64,000 nucleotides of DNA, from the NCBI GenBank assembly GCA_963816785.1, contig CAWFLL010000002.1, positions 310,001 to 374,000 of the forward strand, read 5' to 3'. A program made the position numbers and the translations under genes. Below the pieces are notes generated by a model. It was not told the DNA's origin, ran no database searches, and was given only the letters and a program-made list of their open reading frames with translations. The stretch is from VRUE01 sp963816785 (GTDB lineage Bacteria; Actinomycetota; Thermoleophilia; Solirubrobacterales; 70-9). Position 1 is the first letter of the stretch. The number at the start of each line of letters is the position of its first letter. This document shows positions 16,601 to 24,756 of this stretch, piece after piece.

Positions 16601-18343
16601 GAGAAGGTCGCCGCGGCTCGTAACGCGGCAGCCGGCACCGACCTGATCTCGCCCTCCAACAACCACGACCTCTACTCGATCGAGGACCTGGCGGAGCTGA
16701 TCGACGAGCTGAAGACCGTCAACCCCGACGTGCGGGTCTCGGTCAAGGTGCCGGTGGTGCCGAATATCGGCACGATCGGGCTCGGGATCGCCAAGGCCGG
16801 CGCCGACATCATCACCCTCTCCGGCTTCGAGGGCGGGACCGGCGCCGCCCGCCAGCACGCCCTCCGCCACGTCGGCCTGCCCTCGGACATCGGCACCAGG
16901 GCCGTGCACCGGGCGCTGATGGAGGCGGGGATCCGCAACCGGGTCGAGATCTGGGCCGACGGCGGCTACAGGACGGGCCACGATGTCGTCAAGCTCCACT
17001 GCCTCGGCGCCAACAGGGTCGGCTTCGGCACCCTGGCGATGGTCAGCCTCGGCTGCACGATCTGCCGCGGTTGCCAGCTCGACACCTGTCATGTCGGCAT
17101 CGCCACCCAGATCGAGACCGTCGAGCAGGCGCAGGAGCACGGCCTGAAGAAGTTCACCCCGCAGGAGGTCGACCTGGCCGCCGAGAGCTGCGCGCGCTTC
17201 TTCGCCGCGATGGGCGAGGAGGTGAAGGAGGTGGTCGCCTCGCTCGGCTACGAGCGGGCCCAGGACCTGGTCGGCCGCTACGACCTCCTCGAGCAGGTCT
17301 CCCACCACGACCGGATCGACCTGGCGGAGCTGATCACCCCGCTTGAGGAGTTCCTCGACCTCGAGCCGATCGACCTCCCGGTCGCCGATGAGATCGTCGA
17401 GGAGCGCGCCGAGGCCGGCCTCGTCGTCGCCCGTCCGATCAGGATGGAGGCGAAGGAGGCCTCGCGCCAGATCGCGGCGCTCGCGACCGAAGTCTGCGCC
17501 GGGCGAACGGTCACCAACGAGTTTCCGCGGGCGACCGACGCCAACGACCGGGTGCTCGGGACCGAGCTCGCGGGGGCGATCTCCCGTGCCCGGATCTTCG
17601 AGGACGGGCCCGAGTCCGGGGACGAGGTGCTGGCCAGCCTCTCGTTCAACGGCGGCTCCGTCGCCGGCCAGGGCTTCGGCGCCTTCAACGCCTACGGCGT
17701 CTCGATCCGGGTCGAGGGTGGTGCCCAGGACGGCGTCGGAAAGGCGATGCTGGGAGGGACCGTCGCGGTCCTCAAGGGCAAGGGAGCCAAGGGCAGGCGG
17801 CTGAACGGCTCGGTCGGGAAGTCCTTCGCCTACGGCGCCCAGCGTGGGCGCCTCTTCGTCCAGGGCTCGGCCGACTCGCGCTTCTGCATCCGCCTCTCAG
17901 GCGCCGACGTGGTCCTCGGCGGCGAGCCCGAGGGCGATATCGACGACAGCCGCGGCTGCATCGTCGACCGCGCGAACGCGAAGGGGTTCGCCTTCGAGTA
18001 CATGACCTCGGGCCGCGCGATCGTGCTCGGCGACATCGGCCCCTGGGCCTGCGCCGGGATGACCGGCGGCCGCGTCTACGTCCGCCAGAACGCCTTCGGC
18101 ATCGACCGCGGGGCGATCGAGCGGCGGCTCGGCGAGGGGGCCAAAGTCGAGCTCAAGGCCCTCGACGCCGACGGCCTCCTCGACGTCGACGACCTCGTCT
18201 CCCACTACGCGAAGGAGCTCCGCGCGACAGATCAGGACGGGGAGGCCGACCGGATCATGGACCTCGCCGCCGACGCCGCCAGCAACTTCCTGATGGTCGT
18301 GCCGCACAAGGTGCAGGCCGACCCGTCTATCTCGACCGAGTAG
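13625..18343 (+). CDS. gltB: Glutamate synthase large subunit
   Basis: 1572 residues, starting at a GTG behind GGGAGG. It makes glutamate from glutamine and 2-oxoglutarate. The class II glutaminase nucleophile is Cys54 in VEDKDACAIYASV, so the first 53 residues would be a cleaved propeptide, longer than usual. The central and FMN-binding domains follow. The [3Fe-4S] ligands fit C-x5-C-x4-C in CTICRGCQLDTC. The GXGXG domain closes the protein (GGSVAGQGFGAFNAYG). The small NADPH-oxidising subunit gltD is not next to it or elsewhere in the window, so the electron donor is encoded elsewhere or is different (ferredoxin). Confidence 0.95.
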   Translation: MSSHIQSNGESPRSRNHDLTPFDGAGSNDAGRYSPEKAYRPRVSPPSVEDKDACAIYASVRKDATPSHEPIRKAIPALQKMLHRAGNVDGEGDGCGVLLDIPRKLWAEEVRSGGHDPSLTLDAAFAVAHVFIERTQDLQQVQHDARELLGQKGFRILAERIGVVDSTALGSTAREEEPHFWQVCGLVADASHRDRVLFDLLSELESQLGVHVTSFSAMTCVYKVMGSPTVLGGYYPDLSDERFETIGCFGHNRYSTNTWPSFKRVQPFSVLGHNGEINTIEQLRQEARMLNVPIPAGNSDSQDLNRTIDTLVSRDGLSLAEAMEMVLPPIVEEIRALPEGVHRFYMYLRQAMGPFAQGPVALIARHADECVFSADALGLRPLWQVETVEDFVFSSEPGVVAVGEMVAEPKPLAPGEKALVEIDRERKRSLLWPHDEMLRVVRDRWLKRNGVEEVGPYDRALETGGPLEGGEVPGYSDAGPEEPVKVSDRVLAGFGWQRDDVKLVQQMASNGAEPIGSLGYDGPLAALSPERQNLADYFKETVAVVTNPAIDREREIEHFSTRAVFGRRPPLEAADEDTGTVEISLPVILGGHHEMAPLSDRTYRRVAREHRTYLLEDLWEEFRGRAGAVDISLLESETTKGAIERIKQEAVKKVRDGAELLVLTDRTVYDAERRYLDPHLATSAIDQALKQFRVEPGEENLRRRCSIVLRSASIRNVHDVMLALGLGANGVCPYTMVEVICVEDYETDIGNLCAALTKGIEKVISTIGIHEVRGYARQFSSIGVKPELAEIFQSEAFAASEEGGAGFADLDEDTNGRARILSEDEDAKPAKTFRFYPKVYKAAIATANGSGTYAEYSEKVRDLEEKNPISMRHIMGLKGDRDPVDPVGVDAGVGQHDYPVVISSMSFGSQSEPAFRAYAEAAKAINILCVNGEGGEIRDMYGKYRKWRGQQVASGRFGVSAEMINSSYVAEIKIGQGAKPGEGGHLPGKKVSEKVAAARNAAAGTDLISPSNNHDLYSIEDLAELIDELKTVNPDVRVSVKVPVVPNIGTIGLGIAKAGADIITLSGFEGGTGAARQHALRHVGLPSDIGTRAVHRALMEAGIRNRVEIWADGGYRTGHDVVKLHCLGANRVGFGTLAMVSLGCTICRGCQLDTCHVGIATQIETVEQAQEHGLKKFTPQEVDLAAESCARFFAAMGEEVKEVVASLGYERAQDLVGRYDLLEQVSHHDRIDLAELITPLEEFLDLEPIDLPVADEIVEERAEAGLVVARPIRMEAKEASRQIAALATEVCAGRTVTNEFPRATDANDRVLGTELAGAISRARIFEDGPESGDEVLASLSFNGGSVAGQGFGAFNAYGVSIRVEGGAQDGVGKAMLGGTVAVLKGKGAKGRRLNGSVGKSFAYGAQRGRLFVQGSADSRFCIRLSGADVVLGGEPEGDIDDSRGCIVDRANAKGFAFEYMTSGRAIVLGDIGPWACAGMTGGRVYVRQNAFGIDRGAIERRLGEGAKVELKALDADGLLDVDDLVSHYAKELRATDQDGEADRIMDLAADAASNFLMVVPHKVQADPSISTE

Positions 18344-18449
18344 GGAGGGGACGGACGCCCCCTCCCGGGAACCCGCGCCAGCACACTGGGCAGGGTTCCG
18401 GCGTTTGGTGGCTCACAAGTTCCCGGGGAGGGGGCGCCCGCCCCTTCCC
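18343..18449. repeat. Long GC-rich inverted repeat directly after gltB
   Basis: The left arm 18343-18372 (GGGAGGGGACGGACGCCCCC then TCCCGGGAAC) matches the complement of 18419-18449 with only a few mismatches. The two arms of about 30 bases enclose about 46 bases. Inside, GGAACCC and GGGTTCC form a competing 7-bp stem. It begins at the last base of the gltB stop codon. It is either a large bidirectional terminator-like structure or the remains of a palindromic element. Confidence 0.5.
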
Positions 18450-18480
18450 CCAGACCGTCGCGATCGGTCCGAAGCTGGGT

Positions 18481-18523
18481 GTGATCGCCATTCGTTCCAC
18501 CTGTCGGAACAAATGGCGATCAC
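18481..18523. repeat. 18-bp near-perfect palindrome
   Basis: GTGATCGCCATTCGTTCC (18481-18498) and GGAACAAATGGCGATCAC (18506-18523) are reverse complements at 17 of 18 positions, separated by seven bases. There is no T-tract. With the repeat at 18343-18449 and the decayed gene at 18548 it makes this gap unusually structured. The rest of the 18344-18762 gap shows nothing else. Confidence 0.5.
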
Positions 18524-18547
18524 GCGGATCGATTGACCGTTGCCCCG

Positions 18548-18747
18548 GCAGCGAAAACGGTCGGCCCATAAGTCAAGGATCAGGCGATCACCGCCGCGAA
18601 AGTCAAGAAGAACTGCGAAGACCCCGGCGTGGGCCGCGCCGTGGTGGTCGGGGTCGGCGTCAACCCCACACCAGACGGCGCCTTCAGCCACCCGGCAACG
18701 CCGACTTCCTGAACCTCGATGGCATCAGCTTCCGCGCGGAAGGCTGA
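18548..18747 (+). pseudogene. Decayed copy of the repeat-type surface protein family
   Basis: The first frame reads AAKTVGP, a TAA stop, then VKDQAITAAKVKKN, matching the N-terminal repeats of the genes at 45373 and 48462. It then jumps straight to a CEDPGVGRAVVVGVG stretch that aligns with the C-terminal domain of the 45373 protein. After a frame change near 18700 it ends NLDGISFRAEG, against TLDGITFRAES at the end of that protein. The signal peptide and the middle of the protein are missing. This is a genuine internal-deletion relic. Confidence 0.7.
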
Positions 18748-18762
18748 TCACCGCGTCCCCTC

Positions 18763-19194
18763 CTAGGGGCTGCGGGCGATGAGGTCGGCGATCGCGCGAA
18801 CCTCGCGCAGGAGGCCGTCGAGCATCGCCTCGGTGTTGGTGTGGATGCGCCATTCGGCGTAGCGTCGGTCCTGCTCGGCCGCATCGAGGCGCTCCTCGAG
18901 CTTGCGGGCCCGGCGGTCGACCCTCTCGATCGACTTCTCGAGGCGCTTCTCGCTCTTGCGGACCCGGCGCTTGACGTAGTCGCGGGTCTCCTCGCGCAGG
19001 GCGTCGAGCTCGCGCCGCAGCCCGGCGTCCTCGCCGCCCCCCTGCTCGGCCATCATCTCCTCGACCCCGACGCGGACTCGCTCGATCTCCTCGTGCAGGC
19101 GTTCGCGGGCGCGCTCCGCCGCCTCCGAGATCGCCGGTGAGGCGGAGAGGGGGGTGGGATCGCCGGGATCGTGCTCAGCGGTCACGTTGCGCAT
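18763..19194 (-). CDS. Coiled-coil hypothetical protein (143 aa)
   Basis: 143 residues, almost wholly predicted alpha-helix with heptad spacing and high Glu/Arg content (AERARERLHEEIERVRVG, RVDRRARKLEERLDAAEQD). A short Pro-containing N-terminus precedes it and a hydrophobic tail (VRAIADLIARS) ends it. No membrane segment or enzyme motif is seen. It lies head-to-tail with the zinc-ribbon/FHA gene on the same strand, 33 bases apart, and may share its transcript. It could be a structural or scaffold partner; the function is unknown. Confidence 0.65.
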   Translation of the reverse strand: MRNVTAEHDPGDPTPLSASPAISEAAERARERLHEEIERVRVGVEEMMAEQGGGEDAGLRRELDALREETRDYVKRRVRKSEKRLEKSIERVDRRARKLEERLDAAEQDRRYAEWRIHTNTEAMLDGLLREVRAIADLIARSP

Positions 19195-19227
19195 GGTACG
19201 GCCGCCGGTGGGCGGAACCGCGGCGGG

Positions 19228-19744
19228 TCAGGCTTCGAGCGCGAACAGCTGGTAGCGGCCGATCCTCAGCTCGTCGCCGTCATTGAGCTTGCCCCACTCG
19301 ACCAGCTCCCCGTTGACGAAGACGCCGTTGAGGCTGCGGTCGTCGAGCACGCGCAGCTCCGTGTCCGGTTCGGAGATCACCAGCGCGTGGCGGCGCGAGA
19401 CGCTCGGGTGGTCGAGGCGGATGTCGGCGGCGATGCTGCGGCCGATCCGCGTCCAGCCATCCTCGACGGGGAAGACCTGGATCGCGTCGTCGCGTGGCCG
19501 ACGAGGTAGCGGCCGCTCGCCGGGCAGGCTCTCACGCGCCTCCTCGAGCCAGCCGGGCGGCATCGATTGCGTCGGGGACGGGGAATTCGACCGTGGTGTT
19601 CCCGTGCTCCTGCATCGGCTCGAAGATCGAGTCGCGGCGGAAGGTGGTCCCCCTACAGCGAGCACAATGGGGGAGGCTGTCGTCCTCCTGAAGAGACAAC
19701 TGCGATCCGCATTGGAGGCAGAAGAACGTTCCGGCACCGGGCAT
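19228..19744 (-). CDS. Zinc-ribbon plus FHA-domain protein (one frame break)
   Basis: From ATG 19744, MPGAGTFFCLQCG begins a four-cysteine zinc ribbon (CLQC and CARC, about Cys9, 12, 27 and 30). A short linker leads to an FHA domain with the phosphothreonine-binding motifs GRS, SRRH and LNG.FVNG (RIGRSIAADIRL, SVSRRHALV, SLNGVFVNGE). FHA domains read pThr marks made by Ser/Thr kinases. One frame change near 19555-19562, between the two domains, must be undone to join them (remove one base). A GarA-like or FhaA-like adaptor role is plausible; the zinc ribbon could bind nucleic acid or protein. Confidence 0.75.
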
Positions 19745-19949
19745 CACCCCGGTCGAAAGGCTCTCGGACGTCCTTCTGGCACTGGTGACGATGGACTCCT
19801 CCTTTTGGGGCGTCTCAGTGCCTGATCCTAGCGTGAGTTCGCCTGGCCTGCATTATTTGGTAGTCGCTGGGACGGGCGGCGAGCGGCACCTTATTCGTCT
19901 TTGGACGCAAAAACGCCGACCGCCGGCCGCATCTAGAATCGCCCCGGCA

Positions 19950-20468
19950 ATGGGTCCCGTCAGCGCCGCCGTCGAGATCGACGTCCCTCGTCGAGTCGCG
20001 TTCGCCGAGCTCTGCGACCTCGCCGCCGTCCCTCGTTCACCGACCACTTCATCTCCGACCTGCGGCTGACGCGGATCGACTCCTCCGGAGTCGGTGCTGG
20101 CGCGCGCTTTCGCTTCACCGTGCCTCCCCGCGCACCTCTGGATGGACACGGTGATCACCGAGATCGAGGAGCCGCATCGGATCGTCGAGCACGGCCGCGG
20201 CGGGCGCGGCAACAGGATCCCGTCGACCACCGTCTGGGAGCTGCTCGAGGGACCGGGGTCGCTGATCACGGTCCGCGTCTCCTTCTGGACCGAGCCCTCG
20301 CACCCCGTCGACAGGGCCATCGACGCGTTGGGTATGGCCTCGATCTGGCAGGAGCGCGGCTGGCGCGAGGCGCTGAATCGGCTGCGCGACCAGCTCGAGT
20401 CCGGGGCGCACCGGGAGGCGCCGGTCACGGTCGCCGGCGGCAACCCCGAAGCCACCGGCATTCCCTGA
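19950..20468 (+). CDS. SRPBCC (START-like) lipid-binding-fold protein (two frame breaks)
   Basis: From ATG 19950: VSAAVEIDVPRRVAFAELCDL, then after a missing base near 20030 FTDHFISDLRLTRID, then after an extra base near 20133 MDTVITEIEEPHRIVEHGRGG. It ends in a helix (REALNRLRDQLESG). The order beta, helix, beta sheet, long C-terminal helix fits the polyketide cyclase/dehydrase-like SRPBCC fold. About 172 residues would result, a normal size. The first break looks like shortening of a C run. The ligand is unknown. Confidence 0.65.
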
Positions 20469-20495
20469 TCCGGTCTTTATAGACTCACGCCGCCG

Positions 20496-20555
20496 ATGGA
20501 GCGCGGAGCGAGCAAGCGTCCATATCTGATTCTTCGCGCAGCGAGCGAGGCGCGA
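20496..20555 (+). repeat. Dispersed repeat, copy B
   Basis: This copy aligns with the minus-strand copy at 441-501 over about 60 bases (see there). It also contains GAGCGCGGAGCGAGC, which recurs at 54383-54397 at the start of another gene. Copy B carries an ATG (20496) whose frame, MERGASKRPYLILRAASEAR, would run into the following lipoprotein if the G run at 20562-20567 had one more G. Confidence 0.5.
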
Positions 20556-20560
20556 AAATT

Positions 20561-21114
20561 TGGGGGGCCCGCTCCCGCAAGCTCGTCCTGCCGCTGCTCG
20601 CCGCGATTCTGCTGATCGCCGCCGCGGCCTCCGTGTCCGCCTGCGGCTACTCGAGCGAGGGCGAGACCGAGGTCGTCGAGGGGGAGCCGGTGAAGCTCGG
20701 CGAGCTCCAGTACAACGTGATCTTCTCCCGCTTCCTCAATCCGAACGACAGCGAGGACTCCGACTACCTGGTCGGCCAGCCGCCGCCGCCTCACGGCTCC
20801 ATCTACTTCGGGGTCTTCTTCGAAGTGCAGAACGAGAGCGAAGACCCCAGACCCTGGCCGACTCGTTCACGATCACCGACGCCCAGAGAGAGAGCTACGA
20901 GGCGCTCGAGAGCGAAAGCCTCTACGCCTTCCCGTTCGGCGGCGAAGTCGAATCGCAGGAACAGATCCCGGTTCTCGACTCGACTCCCCAGCAGGGCCCG
21001 ATCGAGGGCTCCGTGGTGCTCTTCGACCTGCCGTCCTCGGCGTCGGAGAACCGGCCGCTGATCCTCGAGATCCCCGGCCCGGGCGGGCCGGCCGAGGTCA
21101 CGCTCGACCTCTGA
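20561..21114 (+). CDS. Putative lipoprotein (one frame break, start unresolved)
   Basis: ARSRKLVLPLLAAILLIAAA followed by SVSACGYSSEG is a clear lipoprotein signal with the lipobox cysteine at 20642. The mature part is acidic (GETEVVEGEPVKLGELQYNV) and contains FGVFFEVQNES, a beta-sandwich pattern as in DUF4352-like domains. A base is missing near 20848-20853 (C run), after which LADSFTITDAQRESYEAL continues to the stop at 21114. No ATG, GTG or TTG lies in frame near the signal peptide; a 7-G run at 20562 would connect it to ATG 20496. It is exported and its role is unknown. Confidence 0.65.
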
Positions 21115-21117
21115 GTC

Positions 21118-21879
21118 TCAGCCAAGCCCGGCGTACCAGAGGCCGAACATGAGCCCGAACGCGCCCAGCGCCGGGATCAGCACCCCGCGGTAGACGGGCT
21201 CGACGATCCGACGGGTCAGCACCCAGGAGAACGCGGTCGTGCAGGCTGCCATCGAGACGATCGACATCGGCGCGAACACCCCCAGGGCGAGGCCGGCCTC
21301 GAGCCGGGTCGGCAGGGCGGCCAGCAGCAGGACGACCACGGCGCCGGTCCCGGCGAGCCCGTGCAACGCGCCGATTCCGAGTGCCTGGCCGGGCGTGCGG
21401 ACAGAACGATGGGCGTGGGTCGGGTCCTCGCCCCTGCGCAGGTGCCGATGTCGGCGCGGCCTCTCGGCGGCGTGCCCGTGGCGGCCGGCGCGATAGTCGC
21501 CGCGGGCCCACTTCAACAGGACCCGCGCGGCGAGCACGATGATGACGACGCCGACGGCTTTCTCGGCCCCGATCTCGATCCCGGCCGGAACCTGGGACTT
21601 GAACACGATCAGGGGGATGCCGAGCAGGACCAGGGTGCCCGCGTGCCCCAGCCCCCACCATGCCCCGAGCCGCGCCGCCTCGCGCGGCCCGCCACCGTCG
21701 GCGGCGACGAGCGAGGTCACCGCCACGAGGTGGTCGGGATCGGATGCATGGCGGAGGCCGAGCACGAAGGCGAGCGCGAGCGCGACCAGGAGCGGCGCCC
21801 CTTCGAGCGGGCCGGTGATCCAGCTGTCGAGGTGCTCGACCGGGTGGAAGAGGAATTCGAAGCTCAGCGCAGCGGTCAT
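21118..21879 (-). CDS. NiCoT-type nickel/cobalt transporter-like membrane protein
   Basis: 253 residues with about six hydrophobic segments. The second segment carries GLRHASDPDHLVAV, the HX4DH signature that binds Ni/Co ions in NiCoT permeases. LGAWWGLGHAGTLVLLG is another family motif. A His/Arg-rich cytoplasmic loop (HGHAAERPRRHRHLRRG) sits mid-protein. It starts five bases after the stop of the NicO gene and is the last gene of the DUF4331 operon. It is shorter than classical NiCoT proteins (about 330 aa), so it may be a divergent subgroup. Direction of transport cannot be told. Confidence 0.75.
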   Translation of the reverse strand: MTAALSFEFLFHPVEHLDSWITGPLEGAPLLVALALAFVLGLRHASDPDHLVAVTSLVAADGGGPREAARLGAWWGLGHAGTLVLLGIPLIVFKSQVPAGIEIGAEKAVGVVIIVLAARVLLKWARGDYRAGRHGHAAERPRRHRHLRRGEDPTHAHRSVRTPGQALGIGALHGLAGTGAVVVLLLAALPTRLEAGLALGVFAPMSIVSMAACTTAFSWVLTRRIVEPVYRGVLIPALGAFGLMFGLWYAGLG

Positions 21880-21884
21880 TTAGA

Positions 21885-23337
21885 TCACCCCAGTTCGGGC
21901 AGAGCCCGGTAGCTGATGAGGACACCTGCGAGGACGATCAGCCCGGCCGAGAGGGCGGGGAGGGCGCCAACGAGTAGACCGCCGAAGAGTCGGCGCTCGG
22001 GACGCAGACGGCGAAGGAGTCGCTCACCCCAGATCACGGCCAGGCCGACGGCGCTGACCGTCGCCGCCAGGCCGAGGCTGAAGGCGAGGATCAGGACCAT
22101 CCCGAGCCCCACCCGGTGCTGCGAGATCGCGGCGATCAGGACGACGAGCGCCGACGGGCAGGGCACCATCCCGCCGGAGACGCCGAGCCCGATCAGTCCC
22201 CGCAGGCCGGCGGGATGGCCGTGGTCATGGGAAGTGGTCGTGGCCGTGGTGCGAGTGGGCGTCTGCGTGGCCGCCGGTCTCCGCGCGCGCGGCCCTCCAG
22301 CGGCGGAAGCGGGAGCGCATCACAGCGAGGCCGATCCCGATCACCATCAGCCCCGAGACCAGGCCGAGCCAGGGATAGAGCCGCTCGGGGAGTATGTACT
22401 CGGAGGCGGCGAGGGTGAGGAGGCCGAAGGCGAGGACGGCGGCCGTGTGGGTGATGGTAACGGTCGCCCCGAGGATCAGCGCGTGGCGCGGCCCCCCGCC
22501 CGAGCCGGCCAGGTAACCGGCGACCATCGCCTTGCCGTGGCCCGGCGACAGCGCGTGCAGCGCCCCCCAGCCGAACGCCGCGGCGAGGAGGCCGATGATC
22601 AGAAGGCCGCTCGTGTCCGCCCCGGTCAGGGCGCCGGCGAAGCCGTCGGTCGCCGCCGAGCCCTCGGCGGCCTCATAGTCCGATTCGGGCGCGCTGACCT
22701 TGCCCGTGCCCGGCTCGACCCCGAAGCTGGCCTCGCCTTCGCTCGCCGGGCTCGCCAGCAGGTCCTGGGGGTAGACCCGCAGCCCGTCGGTCGGGTCGGT
22801 GCGCGGGGCGCTGGAGCTGACATCGGTGCCGTTCCCGGGCAGGACCTGCACGGCGCGCCACCCGATCCGGCCGTCGTAGGAGTCGTTGGCAAGCTCGACC
22901 CGGTCGACGCCGGGCGCGATCGGCGCCCGGAGTCCCAGTTCCACCCTGGTCAGCCGCAGGTCGCTCTGCCCGGGGGGGAAGCTGAGCGAGGACGAGCGCG
23001 GCTCGCCGAGCGCGACCTCGCGGCCGTCGGCGGTCACGGTCAGGCCCGAGCGGACCTCGGCGAGGACCTCGGCGATCAGCGCGCTGCGCTCGGCGGGGCC
23101 CGCGATCTCGCCGTCGCCGTCGGAGTCGTGGCGGCCGATCGCCTGGAAGCTCGGGATCTCGGCGAGGTCGAGCAGGTAGGTGACCCGCACCTGGCGCTCG
23201 TCGATCCCCACCCTGGTCAGCTGGTTCGTTGAGAAGTTCCCGAGCGGGTGCGCGATCGCGCCCTGCGCCAGCACGGCAGCGCCGACCAGCGCTCCGAGGA
23301 GGGCGAGGAGCGCTCCGCGAAGGCGGCGGCCGGTCAC
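21885..23337 (-). CDS. NicO/RcnA-family transporter with extracytoplasmic N-terminal domain (one frame break)
   Basis: From GTG 23337, which overlaps the TPR gene by GTGA. A signal/membrane segment (GALLALLGALVGAAVLAQGA) leads to about 200 external residues starting HPLGNFSTNQLTRVGID and containing DSDGDGEIAG, an EF-hand-like calcium loop. The NicO membrane core follows, with GALHALSPGHGKAMVAGYLAG (family signature), a His-rich loop (HADAHSHHGHDH) and the last helices (GVSGGMVPCPSALVVLI). An extra C near 22228 breaks the frame inside the His loop; about 483 residues result when it is removed. It probably moves Ni, Co or another divalent metal. Confidence 0.75.
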
Positions 23338-24692
23338 CGCAGGCCCTCCAGCGCCCGCCGGGCGCGCGGCCCGAAGATGGGGTGGAAGCGGGGGCTCTGG
23401 CGAACCAGCAGGGCGAGATCGGCGCGCGCCTGCGCGTCGCGCCCCGCCGCCAGGGCGATCATCCCGGCGTGGTAGAGGAAGGTCGGGGTGCGCGAGCCGA
23501 GCCTCATCGCCTGCCGCGAGAGCCGCTCCGCCGCGGCGGTTCGTCCGGCCGCATGAAGGGCCCATGAGTAGGCGTCGGCGGATCGCACGCTCGGGGCCCG
23601 CCGCCATGCGCCCCGCCCGGCGGCGACGGCGAGCGCGGGGTCGCCGTGGTCGGCCTCGAACAGCGCCTGCTCGACCCCGGTGTCGACGCCGCGGGCTGCG
23701 AGCAGGCCCGCCTCGGCTTCGACCAGGGCAAGGTCGCGGCCCGCGGCCTGCTTCATCCCTGCCGCCTGCTCGACCTCGGCAAGGGCGGTCGCGTGCTCGG
23801 GCAGCGGCAGCTTCTCGACCGCCCGCCGGTAGCGGTCGATCGCGGCTTCGAAGTTCCCCTGCGCGGCGTCGACCCGCGCCCGGCCGGCCAGTGCCGGCGG
23901 GTAGCCGGGGTCGAGCACGAGCGCCTCGCGGTAGGAGCGCTCGGCCGCCGTGTAGTGGCCGCGGTCGAATTCCAGGCCGCCGAGCAGCACGTTGACGTAG
24001 GCGGAGCCCTCGGTCGAGCCGCCGGCCGCGACCGCGAGGCGCATCGCCTGGACCGCGCCGTCGAGGTCGCCCTGCAGCTCGCGGAGATAGGAGACGCGGG
24101 TGTAGGCGGCGAGGTTCGGCTTCAGCCGCGCCAGGCGGTCGATCGTCGCCGCCGCGGCCGCGTAGCGGCCGAGCTCGATCTGGCCGTCGGCGATCACCGT
24201 GTAGGGCCGGACCAGGCCGGGCTCGAGCCGGTGGGCGCGCAGGCCGAGCGCCAGGCCGCCGGCGAAGTCGTGGCGGGCTAGGGCGAGGGTGCCGAGGCCG
24301 ATCGTGGCGTCGACTTCTTCGGGATCGTCCGCCAGCGCCGCTTCGAAGGCGCGCTGGGAGCGCGAGTAGTAGGCGGGGTCGCCGGTCTCACGGGCGCGTT
24401 GGTAGTAGGCGTCGCCGAGCCCGGCGTAGGCGGCGGTGTCGGGGCTCTCGCGCAGCAGGCGCTGGAAGCTCGCGATCTGCGCCTCGGTGTCGAGCGTGGC
24501 CAGGCCGGCGGGCGGGCCCGCGTCGCCCCCGCTTCCTTCTGCGACCACCGGGCTGCCGTCAAGGATCCCCTCCGGCGTCGGCGAGGACGAGCCCCTGATC
24601 GCGAGGAGGAGGGCGGTGACGGCGGCGAACACGATCACCGGAGCGGCGAGCCAACGCAGATGCGGCGTGCGGGAGAAAAGTGTTTCGCTCAT
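23334..24692 (-). CDS. Membrane-anchored TPR protein
   Basis: 452 residues from ATG 24692 (MSETLFSRTPHLRW), behind GAGGAG. One membrane segment (APVIVFAAVTALLLAIRG) follows the start. The external part is a chain of tetratricopeptide repeats, about ten, recognisable as A.A..DP patterns (AFEAALADDPEEVDATIG, AERSYREALVLDPGYPPALA, AIDRYRRAVEKLPLPEH). TPR arrays scaffold protein complexes. It sits between the secreted DUF4331 protein and the two metal transporters and couples by GTGA to the NicO gene, so it probably assembles that system at the membrane. Confidence 0.8.
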   Translation of the reverse strand: MSETLFSRTPHLRWLAAPVIVFAAVTALLLAIRGSSSPTPEGILDGSPVVAEGSGGDAGPPAGLATLDTEAQIASFQRLLRESPDTAAYAGLGDAYYQRARETGDPAYYSRSQRAFEAALADDPEEVDATIGLGTLALARHDFAGGLALGLRAHRLEPGLVRPYTVIADGQIELGRYAAAAATIDRLARLKPNLAAYTRVSYLRELQGDLDGAVQAMRLAVAAGGSTEGSAYVNVLLGGLEFDRGHYTAAERSYREALVLDPGYPPALAGRARVDAAQGNFEAAIDRYRRAVEKLPLPEHATALAEVEQAAGMKQAAGRDLALVEAEAGLLAARGVDTGVEQALFEADHGDPALAVAAGRGAWRRAPSVRSADAYSWALHAAGRTAAAERLSRQAMRLGSRTPTFLYHAGMIALAAGRDAQARADLALLVRQSPRFHPIFGPRARRALEGLR

Positions 24693-24756
24693 CGGAGGAG
24701 CTCCTCGGCCGAGGGAGCGCGGCGGAGGCGCCGCGCTCCCTCGCTGCCGATCCGAC

